From positions 1 to 42,466 of the forward strand of contig CAYLYM010000017.1 in the NCBI GenBank assembly GCA_964387645.1: a stretch of DNA of 42,466 nucleotides. The letters are read 5' to 3'. The notes under the pieces are model-generated. The model searched no databases, was not told where the DNA came from, and was given only the letters and a program-made list of their open reading frames with translations. A program made the position numbers and the translations under genes. Shown here one piece after another: positions 18,190-26,664 of this stretch (within the stretch, counting starts at the first letter, position 1; every line of letters begins with the position of its first letter). This DNA is from CAYLYM01 sp964387645. Lineage in GTDB: Bacteria; Calditrichota; Calditrichia; RBG-13-44-9.

Positions 18190-18810
18190 TTATTTTTCAA
18201 ATAATTTGTAAATATCTCCTTTTCCTTCTCTAAGGACATTAATTTCATCATTTACAAGGCTACAGATGGTGGATTCCTCTGCTTCAGATAACCACCCAGC
18301 GTCTAACATGAGGTCTACCAGATGATTATATATTTTTTCAATTTCATCTGGATCATTTAATAGTTTACCCGCTTCCAGATTTACCGAAGTATTCACAAGA
18401 GGTTTTTGTAAAGCATTTAGAAGAGCCATGCAAACCTTGCTCTCAGGAATGCGAATTCCTACTTCCTTTCTACGACTGAGCATGATTTTAGGAATTTCTC
18501 TTGTGGCTGGTAAAATGAAAGTATAAGGTCCAGGAAGACAATGCCGTAAAACTCTAAAGGCCGAGTTAGATATTTTGGCATATTGACTGGCCTGACGGAT
18601 ATCCTGAACGATAATGCTTACTGGATCAAATTTTGATTTGCACTTTAAACGATACAAACGTTCCAGGGCCCGCTTATTATATAAACTACACCCAATCCCG
18701 TAAACAGTATCTGTCGGATATATTATTAACCCGTCATTTTCTAGTACTTCGCGGGCTTTCTCAATTGATCTTCGATGAGGATTTTCTAAATGCACCTTAA
18801 ATCGCAACAT
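18190..18810 (-). CDS. TsaC/YciO/Sua5-family protein (L-threonylcarbamoyladenylate synthase-like)
   Basis: A 206-residue YrdC-fold protein. The family makes threonylcarbamoyl-AMP for the t6A modification at position 37 of ANN-decoding tRNAs. Visible are YPTDTVYGIGC, the KCKSKFDPVSIIV block corresponding to KxRxxxxPLS of the ATP/threonine site, LPGPYTFILPA, VGIRIPES, and LVNTSVNLEAGK corresponding to the SAN motif. The length is that of the single-domain TsaC/YciO type, without a Sua5 C-terminal domain. The KCKSKFDPVS motif and the NTSVN replacement are closer to the YciO subgroup, whose role is less certain. ATG 18810 has AGGGA about 10 bp upstream. Confidence 0.85.
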   Translation of the reverse strand: MLRFKVHLENPHRRSIEKAREVLENDGLIIYPTDTVYGIGCSLYNKRALERLYRLKCKSKFDPVSIIVQDIRQASQYAKISNSAFRVLRHCLPGPYTFILPATREIPKIMLSRRKEVGIRIPESKVCMALLNALQKPLVNTSVNLEAGKLLNDPDEIEKIYNHLVDLMLDAGWLSEAEESTICSLVNDEINVLREGKGDIYKLFEK

Positions 18811-19193
18811 TTAATACTTTCCCTGAAATTCTCAATCCAATTTGTATCTGAATATTTAACAGAGCAATTTACCCTTAATATTATATTAAAATAATTTAGT
18901 TAGAATTCTTTTCCAATACGAAATTTGGAATTATCGATAAATCTGATAAATAAAAGGAAAGTTTATCCAACCTATATGATGATTAAAAATAGCAATTAAG
19001 GATTGTTTTTAAAAAAAATGTCAATCTTTTAATGAGTATTGAGCTTTCTAATTGGTAATATAAATATCTTTAAAACAGCAATCTAATTTTTCTACTATTA
19101 AATATGCAGAATTATAAAAATGTAAGAATCCCGAAGATTTGAATATCTCCGGGATTCTTATATCTTAAATTTTTCAGTCTGTCTAACAACTGT
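18811..19193. other. Intergenic region with terminator
   Basis: 383 AT-rich bases. The right part holds the terminator of the T9SS cargo gene; the left part should hold the promoter of the TsaC-like gene, not located. No gene is visible. Confidence 0.55.
19105..19159 (-). terminator. Terminator of the T9SS cargo gene
   Basis: AAGAATCCCG (19124-19133) pairs with CGGGATTCTT (19150-19159), with an inner AGAT/ATCT stem after one mismatch. On the minus strand it is followed by ACATTTTTAT. It lies 35 bp after the stop at 19194. Confidence 0.8.
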
Positions 19194-21308
19194 TTATTTG
19201 ATCAATTGAATTTTTCTTACTATTGTAGCATTATTTGCTTTCAGAACCAGTAGATATGTTCCAGAAGCAAGGCCCTGAGGCTTCCAGACTAATTTATAAG
19301 TTCCAGCAGGTTGTTTTTTCTGGACAAGTGTTTCAACTTTCTGGCCGAGAAGCGAATAAATGGCTAACTCTACTTTGCTTGATTTGGGCAGGGCATATTC
19401 GATTTGTGTGGATGGATTAAATGGATTAGGATAATTAGGTTTTAGAATGTATTTTCCTGGAATTTGTGCGTTTTTTTCTTCAGCTATATTGGTAGGTTGA
19501 GTCCCTGTCATTGCATCAATGGTAATGATTAATGGGGGAACATCATTTACTACGTAATAAAACGTCCAGACTGTTTTAGAAGGGTCCATATACCACTGAT
19601 TAAGTGTGGCATATACAAAGACAGAGTCATAGGTAGCTCTGAAAGTGGCTCCACCCGCAGCCTCGGCTGCAGCCATACAGACATCACTATCCAACCAACC
19701 GTCAGGAATTGCTAAATCATTCATTGGTGTGCTATAAGCAGGTCCTTCATAAATGGGAATTTTCCCCAAAAAATCTATCTGATAGAATTCATCCTTAGCT
19801 GGAGAATAATATTTGAAAGACCAATTTGCAGTACCATCTATTTCGATCTGCGGCCATGAAGATGCAATTTCGCATAACCGATAATCATCAGCCCAATTTT
19901 TTGCTAATGTATCAGCTTGTGCTTCTAATGTCTTGGCTGTTGTTGGATTACTTAATATTTCACCTGTAACAGGGTCTATAAAGAAATTCAAATTATCCCA
20001 GCTCTCTTCAGAATAATAATTAACGAACCATACTATAGGTAGATTAGGTAGAGTGGAGAGGGAAGAAGTTGATTCAAATATTGGAAAGAATGATTTATTC
20101 TTTTTCTGGGGATAAATTTTGTTTAACTCTTTGTTAACAGAAAAAGATTCATTGGTGTTTACAGATCGATCTTCATCACTATTATAGAAAAAGTCTGGCA
20201 AACCCAACATTCCATATAATTCTGCATCAGGATGATTATTTCTGAATTCACTACCACCATTTTCTTCAGCAATTGACATAACAGTATCACTGTCTAACCA
20301 GTTGTCTGGTACGGGTGGAAGTGGTTCGTAAAAATCATTTTCTCCGGGAGATATGATAGTTTGTCCGAATACAAACCAAAACTGAGATTTAGCCAAACTA
20401 GGAGAAATAAAATGGAATTGCCAAAAATCGGACTGACCGTCTGGTCGTATGTCTCCATAAATAGAAGCTAAATAAGCATCAGAGGCCCAATTTTTGGCTG
20501 CGCTTTCAACAGTTGGATATACATCGCGAGCTGTTTGGGGAGTTATAGGGTTTATTGTAATATTCACATTAGTAACTTGGCCACCATCATTCACTACAAT
20601 GCTATCTAACACATGATCTCCATCGGGATCAAAAAATCCTAAAGCACTTTCAGATTTGAATTTTATTTCACCATCTTTATCACTGATATAGAAATTTTTA
20701 ACTGCTGCTGGCCAATATGTCCCAGGTTCTAAATAATCTACAACATAATTACCCGAGGTATTTTGGATAATTGCCCCGCTTACATAAGATCCATCTGCCT
20801 CTTCTTTAATAGGATTTTGATCGAATAAAACGACTAAGGCTCCAGTAGGATCATCTCCCGGGTAGCTTATTGTACCTTGAACCTGACCAGTAGGAAGTGT
20901 TGGTTTTGTGCTAAATAGAATCGCATGAGGTTTATCTAGTGAATCCCCTGTAATACTTACGGCATTAACGATTATGAAAAAATAGGTTGTATTCTCTTGA
21001 AGATGTAAATTGTGTACATAAACAGTTTGCATATCCTGACTCAATGTTATAGAGTCTGGTTCTCCTACAAGAGAATCGGGCCAAAGAAGTATATTAATAA
21101 AAAAATCTTGAGGAAAAGGAAAACGAGCTGATATATCTATAGGAGCACTAAATGTGATTGAAAAAGTCTCTGCTGTATCTACTCCCGCTGTTCCATGTGT
21201 AGGGCTTGTAGAAACTACTGAAAATGTGGCAAATGCTTGAGAAAATAACATTAGTATTAATAAAATGATGAAATATTTTAAAGACTTGATCCAATTAAAT
21301 GTAAACAT
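19194..21308 (-). CDS. Secreted protein with duplicated module and T9SS C-terminal sorting domain
   Basis: A 704-residue secreted protein. It has a signal peptide (about 1-28). A Big_5-like Ig domain follows (about 30-135: SVVSTSPTHGTAGVD, SITFSAPID, LQENTTYFFII, ILFSTKP), then a beta-sandwich region (about 140-250, QVQGTISYPGDDPTGALVVLF). A module of roughly 100-150 residues occurs twice, beginning near 265 and near 455. Each copy has an AKNWA-D start, a W-F-SP strand, PDNWLDSD or PDGWLDSD, an A-E--GG--FR helix, and a VTGEI/AMTGT-like end. The C-terminal 86 residues (619-704) are a typical T9SS type A sorting domain (NYPNPFNPSTQI, YSLLGQKV, GTYKLVW, GTYLLVL). SD AGGAGG precedes the ATG at 21308. 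The domain would send it across the outer membrane. The cargo function is unknown; the duplicated module resembles PepSY-like repeats only loosely. Confidence 0.9.
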   Translation of the reverse strand: MFTFNWIKSLKYFIILLILMLFSQAFATFSVVSTSPTHGTAGVDTAETFSITFSAPIDISARFPFPQDFFINILLWPDSLVGEPDSITLSQDMQTVYVHNLHLQENTTYFFIIVNAVSITGDSLDKPHAILFSTKPTLPTGQVQGTISYPGDDPTGALVVLFDQNPIKEEADGSYVSGAIIQNTSGNYVVDYLEPGTYWPAAVKNFYISDKDGEIKFKSESALGFFDPDGDHVLDSIVVNDGGQVTNVNITINPITPQTARDVYPTVESAAKNWASDAYLASIYGDIRPDGQSDFWQFHFISPSLAKSQFWFVFGQTIISPGENDFYEPLPPVPDNWLDSDTVMSIAEENGGSEFRNNHPDAELYGMLGLPDFFYNSDEDRSVNTNESFSVNKELNKIYPQKKNKSFFPIFESTSSLSTLPNLPIVWFVNYYSEESWDNLNFFIDPVTGEILSNPTTAKTLEAQADTLAKNWADDYRLCEIASSWPQIEIDGTANWSFKYYSPAKDEFYQIDFLGKIPIYEGPAYSTPMNDLAIPDGWLDSDVCMAAAEAAGGATFRATYDSVFVYATLNQWYMDPSKTVWTFYYVVNDVPPLIITIDAMTGTQPTNIAEEKNAQIPGKYILKPNYPNPFNPSTQIEYALPKSSKVELAIYSLLGQKVETLVQKKQPAGTYKLVWKPQGLASGTYLLVLKANNATIVRKIQLIK

Positions 21309-21488
21309 TTTTACCTCCTGATACTTTAGTGAACTTATGATGGATTTAATTAACCTTTTTCCATTAATAATGGGGTGTTTTTTGAATTAGATTCATTATT
21401 TAACGATTTTGAGTTATCGACCCTTTTTATGAAATGATTAGTAAAAATTTTATTAATCAGATTTATTTTATTAAAGTAATAAAATAAA

Positions 21489-21932
21489 CTAATTATCCAG
21501 TTTTATTCTGTGCTGTAAAGCAAGTGAAAGGTTACGGATAAACAAGGCAAAAACAAGAATAGTTAAAAGTATTAATTTGAGAGATAAATCAGTTGAATAG
21601 CTATATTTTGAAGATGATATAGAATCAGTAAAATTACGAATTTCGGGAGATATACCTAATGTAAGCAAGAACATAATTACTACAGCACTAATAAATTTTT
21701 GTTGCAGCCACTTCTCATATTTGAATTTATAAGATCGTTGAACGATAAGTAAAATACCGCTAATTACGAGTAATAGAAAAAAAGGTAAGATGAAAATATA
21801 AAAGATTTTAACGATTATTTCCAAATTTGGCGTTTTATTTCTTACCAGAACAAATAATAAGAATTGATAAAATAAAAGACCACCAAATCCTATTGCACCA
21901 ACTTGATGAAGAAAACGGAGGGTAAGTAACAT
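21489..21932 (-). CDS. Four-helix integral membrane protein, unknown
   Basis: A 147-residue protein with four predicted membrane helices (about 8-28, 42-65, 82-98 and 118-138). A conserved-looking start LRFLHQVGAIGFGGLLFYQ has a His in the first helix, reminiscent of cytochrome b-like or CopD/DUF2269-type membrane proteins but without a decisive motif. It begins 9 bp after the csrA stop on the same strand, so it is probably co-transcribed with csrA. There is no strong Shine-Dalgarno sequence before the ATG at 21932. I do not assign a function. Confidence 0.7.
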   Translation of the reverse strand: MLLTLRFLHQVGAIGFGGLLFYQFLLFVLVRNKTPNLEIIVKIFYIFILPFFLLLVISGILLIVQRSYKFKYEKWLQQKFISAVVIMFLLTLGISPEIRNFTDSISSSKYSYSTDLSLKLILLTILVFALFIRNLSLALQHRIKLDN

Positions 21933-21941
21933 TGAAGTTAT

Positions 21942-22178
21942 TTATTTCTTAATTTTTTTAAAGATTTGAGCAGCTTTTTTTAATTCATCCGTAGAAGCAT
22001 TAGCGGCTCGGATGTTTTCCTGTTTAATTCGTTCGTAAACTTCTTCTCTGAATATAGCAATGTCTTTGGGTGCTTCGATGCCTATCTTAACTTGTTTTCC
22101 ATCTATATCAACCACCGTGATTTTAATATTATCACCTATGTTGATGGACTCACCTAACCTCCTTGTTAACACTAACAT
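21942..22178 (-). CDS. csrA: Carbon storage regulator CsrA
   Basis: A 78-residue RNA-binding dimer that represses or stabilises mRNAs by binding GGA motifs near ribosome binding sites. The family sequence is complete: MLVLTRRLGESINIGDNI at the start (RNA-contacting strand 1), VKIGIEAPKDIAIFREEVYERI with the conserved Arg44-type residue, then a longer Lys-rich tail. GAGGT lies 7 bp upstream of ATG 22178. It sits in the same run as a membrane protein rather than beside fliW or flagellin genes, where csrA often lies, and no flagellar gene is in the window. The relation to the neighbouring membrane protein is only by position. Confidence 0.96.
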   Translation of the reverse strand: MLVLTRRLGESINIGDNIKITVVDIDGKQVKIGIEAPKDIAIFREEVYERIKQENIRAANASTDELKKAAQIFKKIKK

Positions 22179-22390
22179 AGATTTACCTCATCATTTTGAT
22201 TTTTAAAAATTTAATTAACTCCTTCATAAAAGTCAACATAAAATCTTGACTTTATTGAAATTTCCCCTTTTTTCAACATGCTTTTTTGGGGTTTTAAATA
22301 TTTTTGATTTAATAAATTTAGATGTGTCTATTTTTTTGTTGTTACAAAACACAGATTAGTTATTTAAAAATATTTATTGTTGCTAACAGA

Positions 22391-22420
22391 AACAAAAAAA
22401 CCCGGAGAATATCCGGGTTT
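22391..22420 (-). terminator. Rho-independent terminator of the hsp20-dnaK-grpE operon
   Basis: AAACCCGGA (22398-22406) pairs with TCCGGGTTT (22412-22420) around GAATA. On the minus strand the stem runs into TTTTTTTG. It lies about 36 bp after the grpE stop. Confidence 0.92.
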
Positions 22421-22455
22421 ATATTAAGAGCATTGCTTTTTATATACGCCTTTTC

Positions 22456-23046
22456 TTAATTTTCTTCCTGATAATTTCCCACAATAACTTTAGCTGGTCG
22501 GATTAATTTATCTTTTAGCTTATATCCATCCTGAAATACATTTAAGATTTTGTTATGTTTTTTTTGATCTGGTGTTTTTTGCATCATCATTGCTTCATGT
22601 ATTTGTGGATCAAAATCCTTACCTTCAGCTTCAATTTTTTCCAAACCTTCTGCTTTTAATATTTGATAAAACTTGTCGTGAATTATTTTTGCGCCTTCAA
22701 GAATCGATTGTTCATTTGTTCCCTCAACAGATTTCTTCAGCATGTGGTTAAAATCGTCAAGGACAGGAAGGATCTTTTTAATGAATTCACCTTTCAAATA
22801 ATTGCTTAGTTCTATTTGTTCGCGTTCTACCCTTTTTTTATAATTAGCAAATTCAGCCCTAAAACGTAAGAATTGTTCATTCAGAGCTTTATATTTTTCT
22901 AAAGTTTCTTCATACAATTTTTTATAATTTACTCGTTTTCTTTCCTTTTTTTGCTCTTTTTTCTCCTCAGCCTCAGTTGTTTTTTTGTCTTTTTCTTCTA
23001 AGTAATCCACTGGTATCTCTTTATTGTTTTTTTCATTGTGATTCAT
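22456..23046 (-). CDS. grpE: Nucleotide exchange factor GrpE
   Basis: A 196-residue cofactor that releases ADP from DnaK. It has an N-terminal charged coiled-coil helix rich in Lys and Glu (about 15-75), then FLRFRAEFANYKKRVEREQ, ILPVLDDFNHMLKKS, and the beta-domain signature with DFDPQIHEAMM and VFQDGYKLKDKLIRPAKVIVG. The AGGAGG site is 9 bp before the ATG at 23046 and only 3 bp before an ATG at 23052, so the former start is preferred. It follows dnaK after a 135-bp spacer with a hairpin. The order dnaK-grpE reverses the common grpE-dnaK order. Confidence 0.95.
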   Translation of the reverse strand: MNHNEKNNKEIPVDYLEEKDKKTTEAEEKKEQKKERKRVNYKKLYEETLEKYKALNEQFLRFRAEFANYKKRVEREQIELSNYLKGEFIKKILPVLDDFNHMLKKSVEGTNEQSILEGAKIIHDKFYQILKAEGLEKIEAEGKDFDPQIHEAMMMQKTPDQKKHNKILNVFQDGYKLKDKLIRPAKVIVGNYQEEN

Positions 23047-23132
23047 AAACATTTACCTCCTGAGAGAGTCATTGAATACCAACAAACCACACCACAAGCT
23101 AATTTTGTTCATGTTCATAGATATTAAATTCA

Positions 23133-23163
23133 GGGGATTCTGAGATTTCTATCTAGAATCCCC
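23133..23163 (-). promoter_or_regulatory. Hairpin between dnaK and grpE
   Basis: GGGGATTCT (23133-23141) pairs with AGAATCCCC (23155-23163); an inner AGAT/ATCT stem extends it with one bulged base. No T-run follows on the minus strand, so it is more likely a partial attenuator or an mRNA 3'-end stabiliser that lowers grpE relative to dnaK than a full terminator. Confidence 0.6.
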
Positions 23164-23181
23164 GGTTTGATTATTTTATTT

Positions 23182-25107
23182 TTAATCTTTATCTTTGTTG
23201 TCATCATCAACCACTTCGTAGTCTGCCTCTTCAACTTTTTCTTCTTTGCCCTTGGCAGAAGATTCAGAAGTTGCACCACCGGCGGTAGTACCAGTTTGTG
23301 TAGCTCCCTGTTGTTGATAAAGTACGGATGAGGCTTCACTCCAGGCCTGATTCAATCCTTCTATGGCCGATCTAATCTCATTAATATTATCGGTCTTCAG
23401 TGCTTCGCGCAATCGATTCATGGCACCTTCTATCTTGTTTTTCTGAGTGGAGTCCAATTTGTCACCCATTTCTTTCAAATTTTTTTCAGTCTGGTAGAGC
23501 AGTTGATCACCAGAGTTACGTGCATCGATCAATTCACGGCGTTTACGGTCTTCTGCTGCATGTTCTTTGGCATCTTTAACCATTCGTTCTATTTCTTGTT
23601 CAGTTAAGCCAGAGCTTGCTTCTATGCGAATCTTTTGTTCTTTACCTGTAGCCATATCTTTTGCTGAAACGTTCAAAATACCGTTAGCGTCGATGTCGAA
23701 TGTTACTTCTATTTTAGGTACTCCACGAGGTGCTGGCGGAATGCCATCCAGTATAAAGCGGCCCAGAGTCCGATTATCTTTGGCAAATTCTCGCTCTCCT
23801 TGCAAAACGTGAATCTCAACGGAAGTCTGATTATCTGCAGCAGTAGTGAATATCTCGCTTTTACGAGTTGGAATAGTGGTGTTACGTTCTATTAATTTAG
23901 TGGTCACACCACCTAAGGTTTCGATACCCAGAGATAGTGGTGTTACATCAAGCAACAATACATCCTTCACATCACCCGCTAAAACACCACCCTGTATTGC
24001 CGCACCGATGGCAACAACTTCATCCGGATTAATACCTTTATGAGGCTCTTTGCCGAAAAATTCTTTTACTAACTGTTGAACCCTGGGAATACGTGTGGAA
24101 CCACCCACCAGAATTACTTCATCAATTTCATGGGGTTTTAATCCTGCGTCTTTAAGAGCTTGTTCGCATGGACCTAATGTTTTTTGTATTTGATCTTCAA
24201 TTAAGGATTCGAATTTTGCTCTGGTTAAAGGCATTTGCAAATGTTTTGGACCGTTGGCATCAGCGGTAATGAAAGGAAGATTAATTTCAGTCTGGTGAGT
24301 GCTACTCAATTCAATTTTTGCCTTTTCAGCAGCCTCACGCAATCTTTGTAGTGCCATCGGATCTTTTCTTAAATCAATGCCGTGTTCTTTTTGAAACTCA
24401 TCAGCAATCCAATCCACAACACGTTGATCAAAATTGTCTCCACCTAAATGCGTATCTCCGTTGGTGGATTTTACTTCGAAAACTCCGTCACCAATTTCGA
24501 GAATGGAAATATCGAACGTTCCGCCACCCAGATCATACACAGCAATTTTTTCATTTTTTTTCTTATCCAGTCCGTAAGCCAAAGATGCAGCCGTCGGTTC
24601 GTTGATGATTCGTAAAACATTCAGGCCTGCAATTTCACCCGCTTCTTTGGTTGCTTTTCGTTGACTATCGTTAAAATATGCCGGCACAGTTATGACTGCA
24701 TCGGTAACTTTAGTACCTAAATAATCCTCAGCAGTCTGTTTCATTTTCTGCAAAATCATTGCCGAAATTTCTTGGGGAGTATATTCCTTATCTCCAATTT
24801 GAACAACTGCCAGATTGTGAATACCTGATTTGACTTTATACGGAACCATTTTAATTTCTTCTGGAACTTCTCCAAGACGACGACCCATAAAACGTTTTAT
24901 GGAGTAAATTGTATTCTCGGGATTAGTAATCATCTGGCGCTTTGCAGGTGCTCCTACTAAAATCTCTCCAGTTTTTGTAAATCCAACTACCGACGGTGTC
25001 GTTCGAGAACCTTCAGAATTCGGAATTACAACAGGTTCGCCGCCCTCCATTACTGCAACAACTGAGTTTGTTGTTCCTAAATCAATTCCTATGACTTTTT
25101 TACTCAT
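23182..25107 (-). CDS. dnaK: Molecular chaperone DnaK (Hsp70)
   Basis: A 641-residue ATP-driven chaperone for folding and stress recovery. The nucleotide domain shows IGIDLGTTNSVVAV, VPAYFNDSQRKATKEAGEIAGL, RIINEPTAASLAYGL, YDLGGGTFDIS and VILVGGSTRIP. The substrate domain has DVTPLSLGIETLGGV and NTTIPT, and the acidic C-terminus ends in EEADYEVVDDD. The start is ATG 25107 (MSKKVIGIDLG), with AGGAGG 9 bp upstream; eleven extra codons at 25108-25140 are leader. It lies between hsp20 and grpE. No dnaJ, hrcA or CIRCE element (TTAGCACTC-N9-GAGTGCTAA) is seen, so regulation is by another system. Confidence 0.98.
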   Translation of the reverse strand: MSKKVIGIDLGTTNSVVAVMEGGEPVVIPNSEGSRTTPSVVGFTKTGEILVGAPAKRQMITNPENTIYSIKRFMGRRLGEVPEEIKMVPYKVKSGIHNLAVVQIGDKEYTPQEISAMILQKMKQTAEDYLGTKVTDAVITVPAYFNDSQRKATKEAGEIAGLNVLRIINEPTAASLAYGLDKKKNEKIAVYDLGGGTFDISILEIGDGVFEVKSTNGDTHLGGDNFDQRVVDWIADEFQKEHGIDLRKDPMALQRLREAAEKAKIELSSTHQTEINLPFITADANGPKHLQMPLTRAKFESLIEDQIQKTLGPCEQALKDAGLKPHEIDEVILVGGSTRIPRVQQLVKEFFGKEPHKGINPDEVVAIGAAIQGGVLAGDVKDVLLLDVTPLSLGIETLGGVTTKLIERNTTIPTRKSEIFTTAADNQTSVEIHVLQGEREFAKDNRTLGRFILDGIPPAPRGVPKIEVTFDIDANGILNVSAKDMATGKEQKIRIEASSGLTEQEIERMVKDAKEHAAEDRKRRELIDARNSGDQLLYQTEKNLKEMGDKLDSTQKNKIEGAMNRLREALKTDNINEIRSAIEGLNQAWSEASSVLYQQQGATQTGTTAGGATSESSAKGKEEKVEEADYEVVDDDNKDKD

Positions 25108-25189
25108 ATTCTCAAACCTCCTAACATATTTGATTTTCAAACTTTTCTTTAAATTTCCAAATCAATTTTGAATTGCTATGACCAAATAT

Positions 25190-25567
25190 TTATTCAACTT
25201 GAATTATTTTGGGTTTTGCTTTCTCCTTCTTTCCAATTTCGATTTTTAATATTCCTAATTGGTAACTGGCACTTATCTTTTCCGGATCTAAGTCTTCTTC
25301 CAATTCAAAAATTCGCTCATATTGCAAATCCTGCGTTTCTCGCAATAGGTATGTACCATTAATATTACTAGAATCACGTTTTCCAGTAATGTAAAGTTTC
25401 CCATCCTCAACCCAAACCTGTAAATTTTCTTTTTTAACGTTGGGCATTTCTACTAAAACTACAATTGCCTCTTCAGTTTCATAAATGTCTACTGCTGGCT
25501 TTGTATGAATTAAATGCTCATTGTGAGCAATTTGTATCGCATTTCTGCTTTCGAAGTTAGAAGCCAT
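25190..25567 (-). CDS. Small heat-shock protein (Hsp20/alpha-crystallin family)
   Basis: A 125-residue holdase chaperone that binds unfolding proteins without ATP. The alpha-crystallin domain covers about 25-120. It begins with PAVDIYETEEAIVVLVEMPNVKKENLQV, continues with LYITGKRD and YERIFELEEDLDPEKISASYQLGILKIEI, the last giving the conserved A-x-x-x-GxL motif (ASYQLGILKI). The tail KPKIIQVE carries the IxV-type motif used in oligomer assembly. GGGGAGGG precedes ATG 25567 by about 6 bp. It sits between an unknown 99-residue gene (13-bp gap) and dnaK (82-bp gap), so all are likely one stress operon. Confidence 0.95.
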   Translation of the reverse strand: MASNFESRNAIQIAHNEHLIHTKPAVDIYETEEAIVVLVEMPNVKKENLQVWVEDGKLYITGKRDSSNINGTYLLRETQDLQYERIFELEEDLDPEKISASYQLGILKIEIGKKEKAKPKIIQVE

Positions 25568-25580
25568 TGGTGTCCCTCCC

Positions 25581-25880
25581 CTAATTTAATGTTTTCAATT
25601 TCTGACATTCAGGATAAGAAAACAGTTTATTCAATTTGTTAATAGTTAAGTCCTTATTTGATTGGATATTATTGTTATCTAAGTTTATTTTGTTTACATT
25701 GTAATTATAGATTAAACCAGGGAATTCTATACGTATTTTCCGATAATAAATATCTGCATTATGATTTAGTGAATCAGGATACATAAAAACAGGATCATCA
25801 TATATTGAAATTTTCCTCAATTCAACAGAATTATCTTCTTGAAGCTTTAAATCTTTGCCCGGCCAATATTCCTTTTTCAT
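25581..25880 (-). CDS. Unknown 99-residue protein heading the heat-shock operon
   Basis: I do not recognise this protein. It is hydrophilic, rich in Asn, Lys, Tyr and Leu, with no membrane segment or signal peptide. The segment ADIYYRKIRIEFPGL followed by a NKINLDNNNI strand is weakly reminiscent of the start of an alpha-crystallin domain (D-x-Y, then E-x-PG), so a degenerate small heat-shock protein is conceivable. That is speculative. The gene is supported by GGAGAG 5 bp before ATG 25880 and by a 13-bp gap to hsp20 on the same strand. It should be co-expressed with the chaperones. Confidence 0.6.
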   Translation of the reverse strand: MKKEYWPGKDLKLQEDNSVELRKISIYDDPVFMYPDSLNHNADIYYRKIRIEFPGLIYNYNVNKINLDNNNIQSNKDLTINKLNKLFSYPECQKLKTLN

Positions 25881-26238
25881 TTCGCTCTCCTTACAATATT
25901 AAGTCGCTTCTTTAAATACAAAGATAATGCCAAAAAACTATTATTAAGTATTAATCTATTATAAATAAATACTTATAGTATTTTATTTAATTGATCATTG
26001 CTTTTTTAAACTTGTCATGCTCAAATTTTTTTCTGCCATGATGTCAGCTTTAAGTCTTTTTTACATGCATTTTGTCAATTTTCTCTACTTAAAATGATGC
26101 TCTTTAATCTTGAAAACTATTACAGAACCTATTTTAATGTTTTCTAAAAACTTCCTATAAAAAATAAAAATTGTAGAATAAACAAAAAATTTTAATTTTT
26201 TTGACATTAGGTTTTCTTAAGATTGGACAACGAAAAAA
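25881..26238. other. Control region of the heat-shock operon
   Basis: 358 AT-rich bases. On the minus strand about 47 bp before the first gene there is TGGCAT-N5-TTGT (25918-25932), close to a sigma54 -24/-12 element but with TTGT instead of TTGC. Further upstream lies the palindrome AATACT-TAT-AGTATT (25968-25982), with another AGTATT at 25948-25953. No CIRCE. No gene is visible. Confidence 0.4.
25968..25982. repeat. Perfect palindrome upstream of the heat-shock operon
   Basis: AATACT-TAT-AGTATT, a 6-bp inverted repeat with 3-bp centre, about 90 bp before the operon start. An operator is plausible, but AT-only repeats arise easily in this background. Confidence 0.35.
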
Positions 26239-26664
26239 TTATTTAGGAAATTGTGGCGGTGAATTATCATATAAAAATTTCAGCAGAATATATGCTATTA
26301 CCGATCCTATTAAGTAGTGTGGAAAGTCCCACCAGGAGAATGAAGTTCCAATTATAGTACGCCCTATAAAATAAGAGCGTAGCCATTCTAAAAATGAAAA
26401 ATGAATAAGTTGAGTAAATTCAATAAATACGGTTAACAGAAAGACGGTAAATATAATCCTTTTTATTGAACTTTTTGACGAAAAGAATAAAAAGCCCAGA
26501 AGTGACCAGAATATTTCATAGAAAATACCGACTAGATAATTTTGAACCCAATTTCTTGCCGGTCCCATATAAAATTTGCAAAGGAATCCTATAGGCGTAA
26601 TAATTAAAAGAGAAAGCAAGATATATTTGCGTCTTAAAAAAAATTGTATTATGTTTGCACGCAT
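26239..26664 (-). CDS. DUF2809-family membrane protein
   Basis: A 141-residue integral membrane protein with four or five helices. The family pattern is visible: a WSLLGFLFF helix, then FLLTVFIEFTQLIHFSFLEWLRS, IGRTIIGTSFSWWDFPHYLIGSVIAYI. The IEF-Q, R-x-x-x-x-GR and F-W-DFP-Y-IG residues are the family hallmarks as I remember them. Its biological role is not known. No clear ribosome binding site precedes the ATG at 26664. It stands alone, transcribed away from the acidic protein gene. The start could be a few codons off. Confidence 0.78.
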   Translation of the reverse strand: MRANIIQFFLRRKYILLSLLIITPIGFLCKFYMGPARNWVQNYLVGIFYEIFWSLLGFLFFSSKSSIKRIIFTVFLLTVFIEFTQLIHFSFLEWLRSYFIGRTIIGTSFSWWDFPHYLIGSVIAYILLKFLYDNSPPQFPK

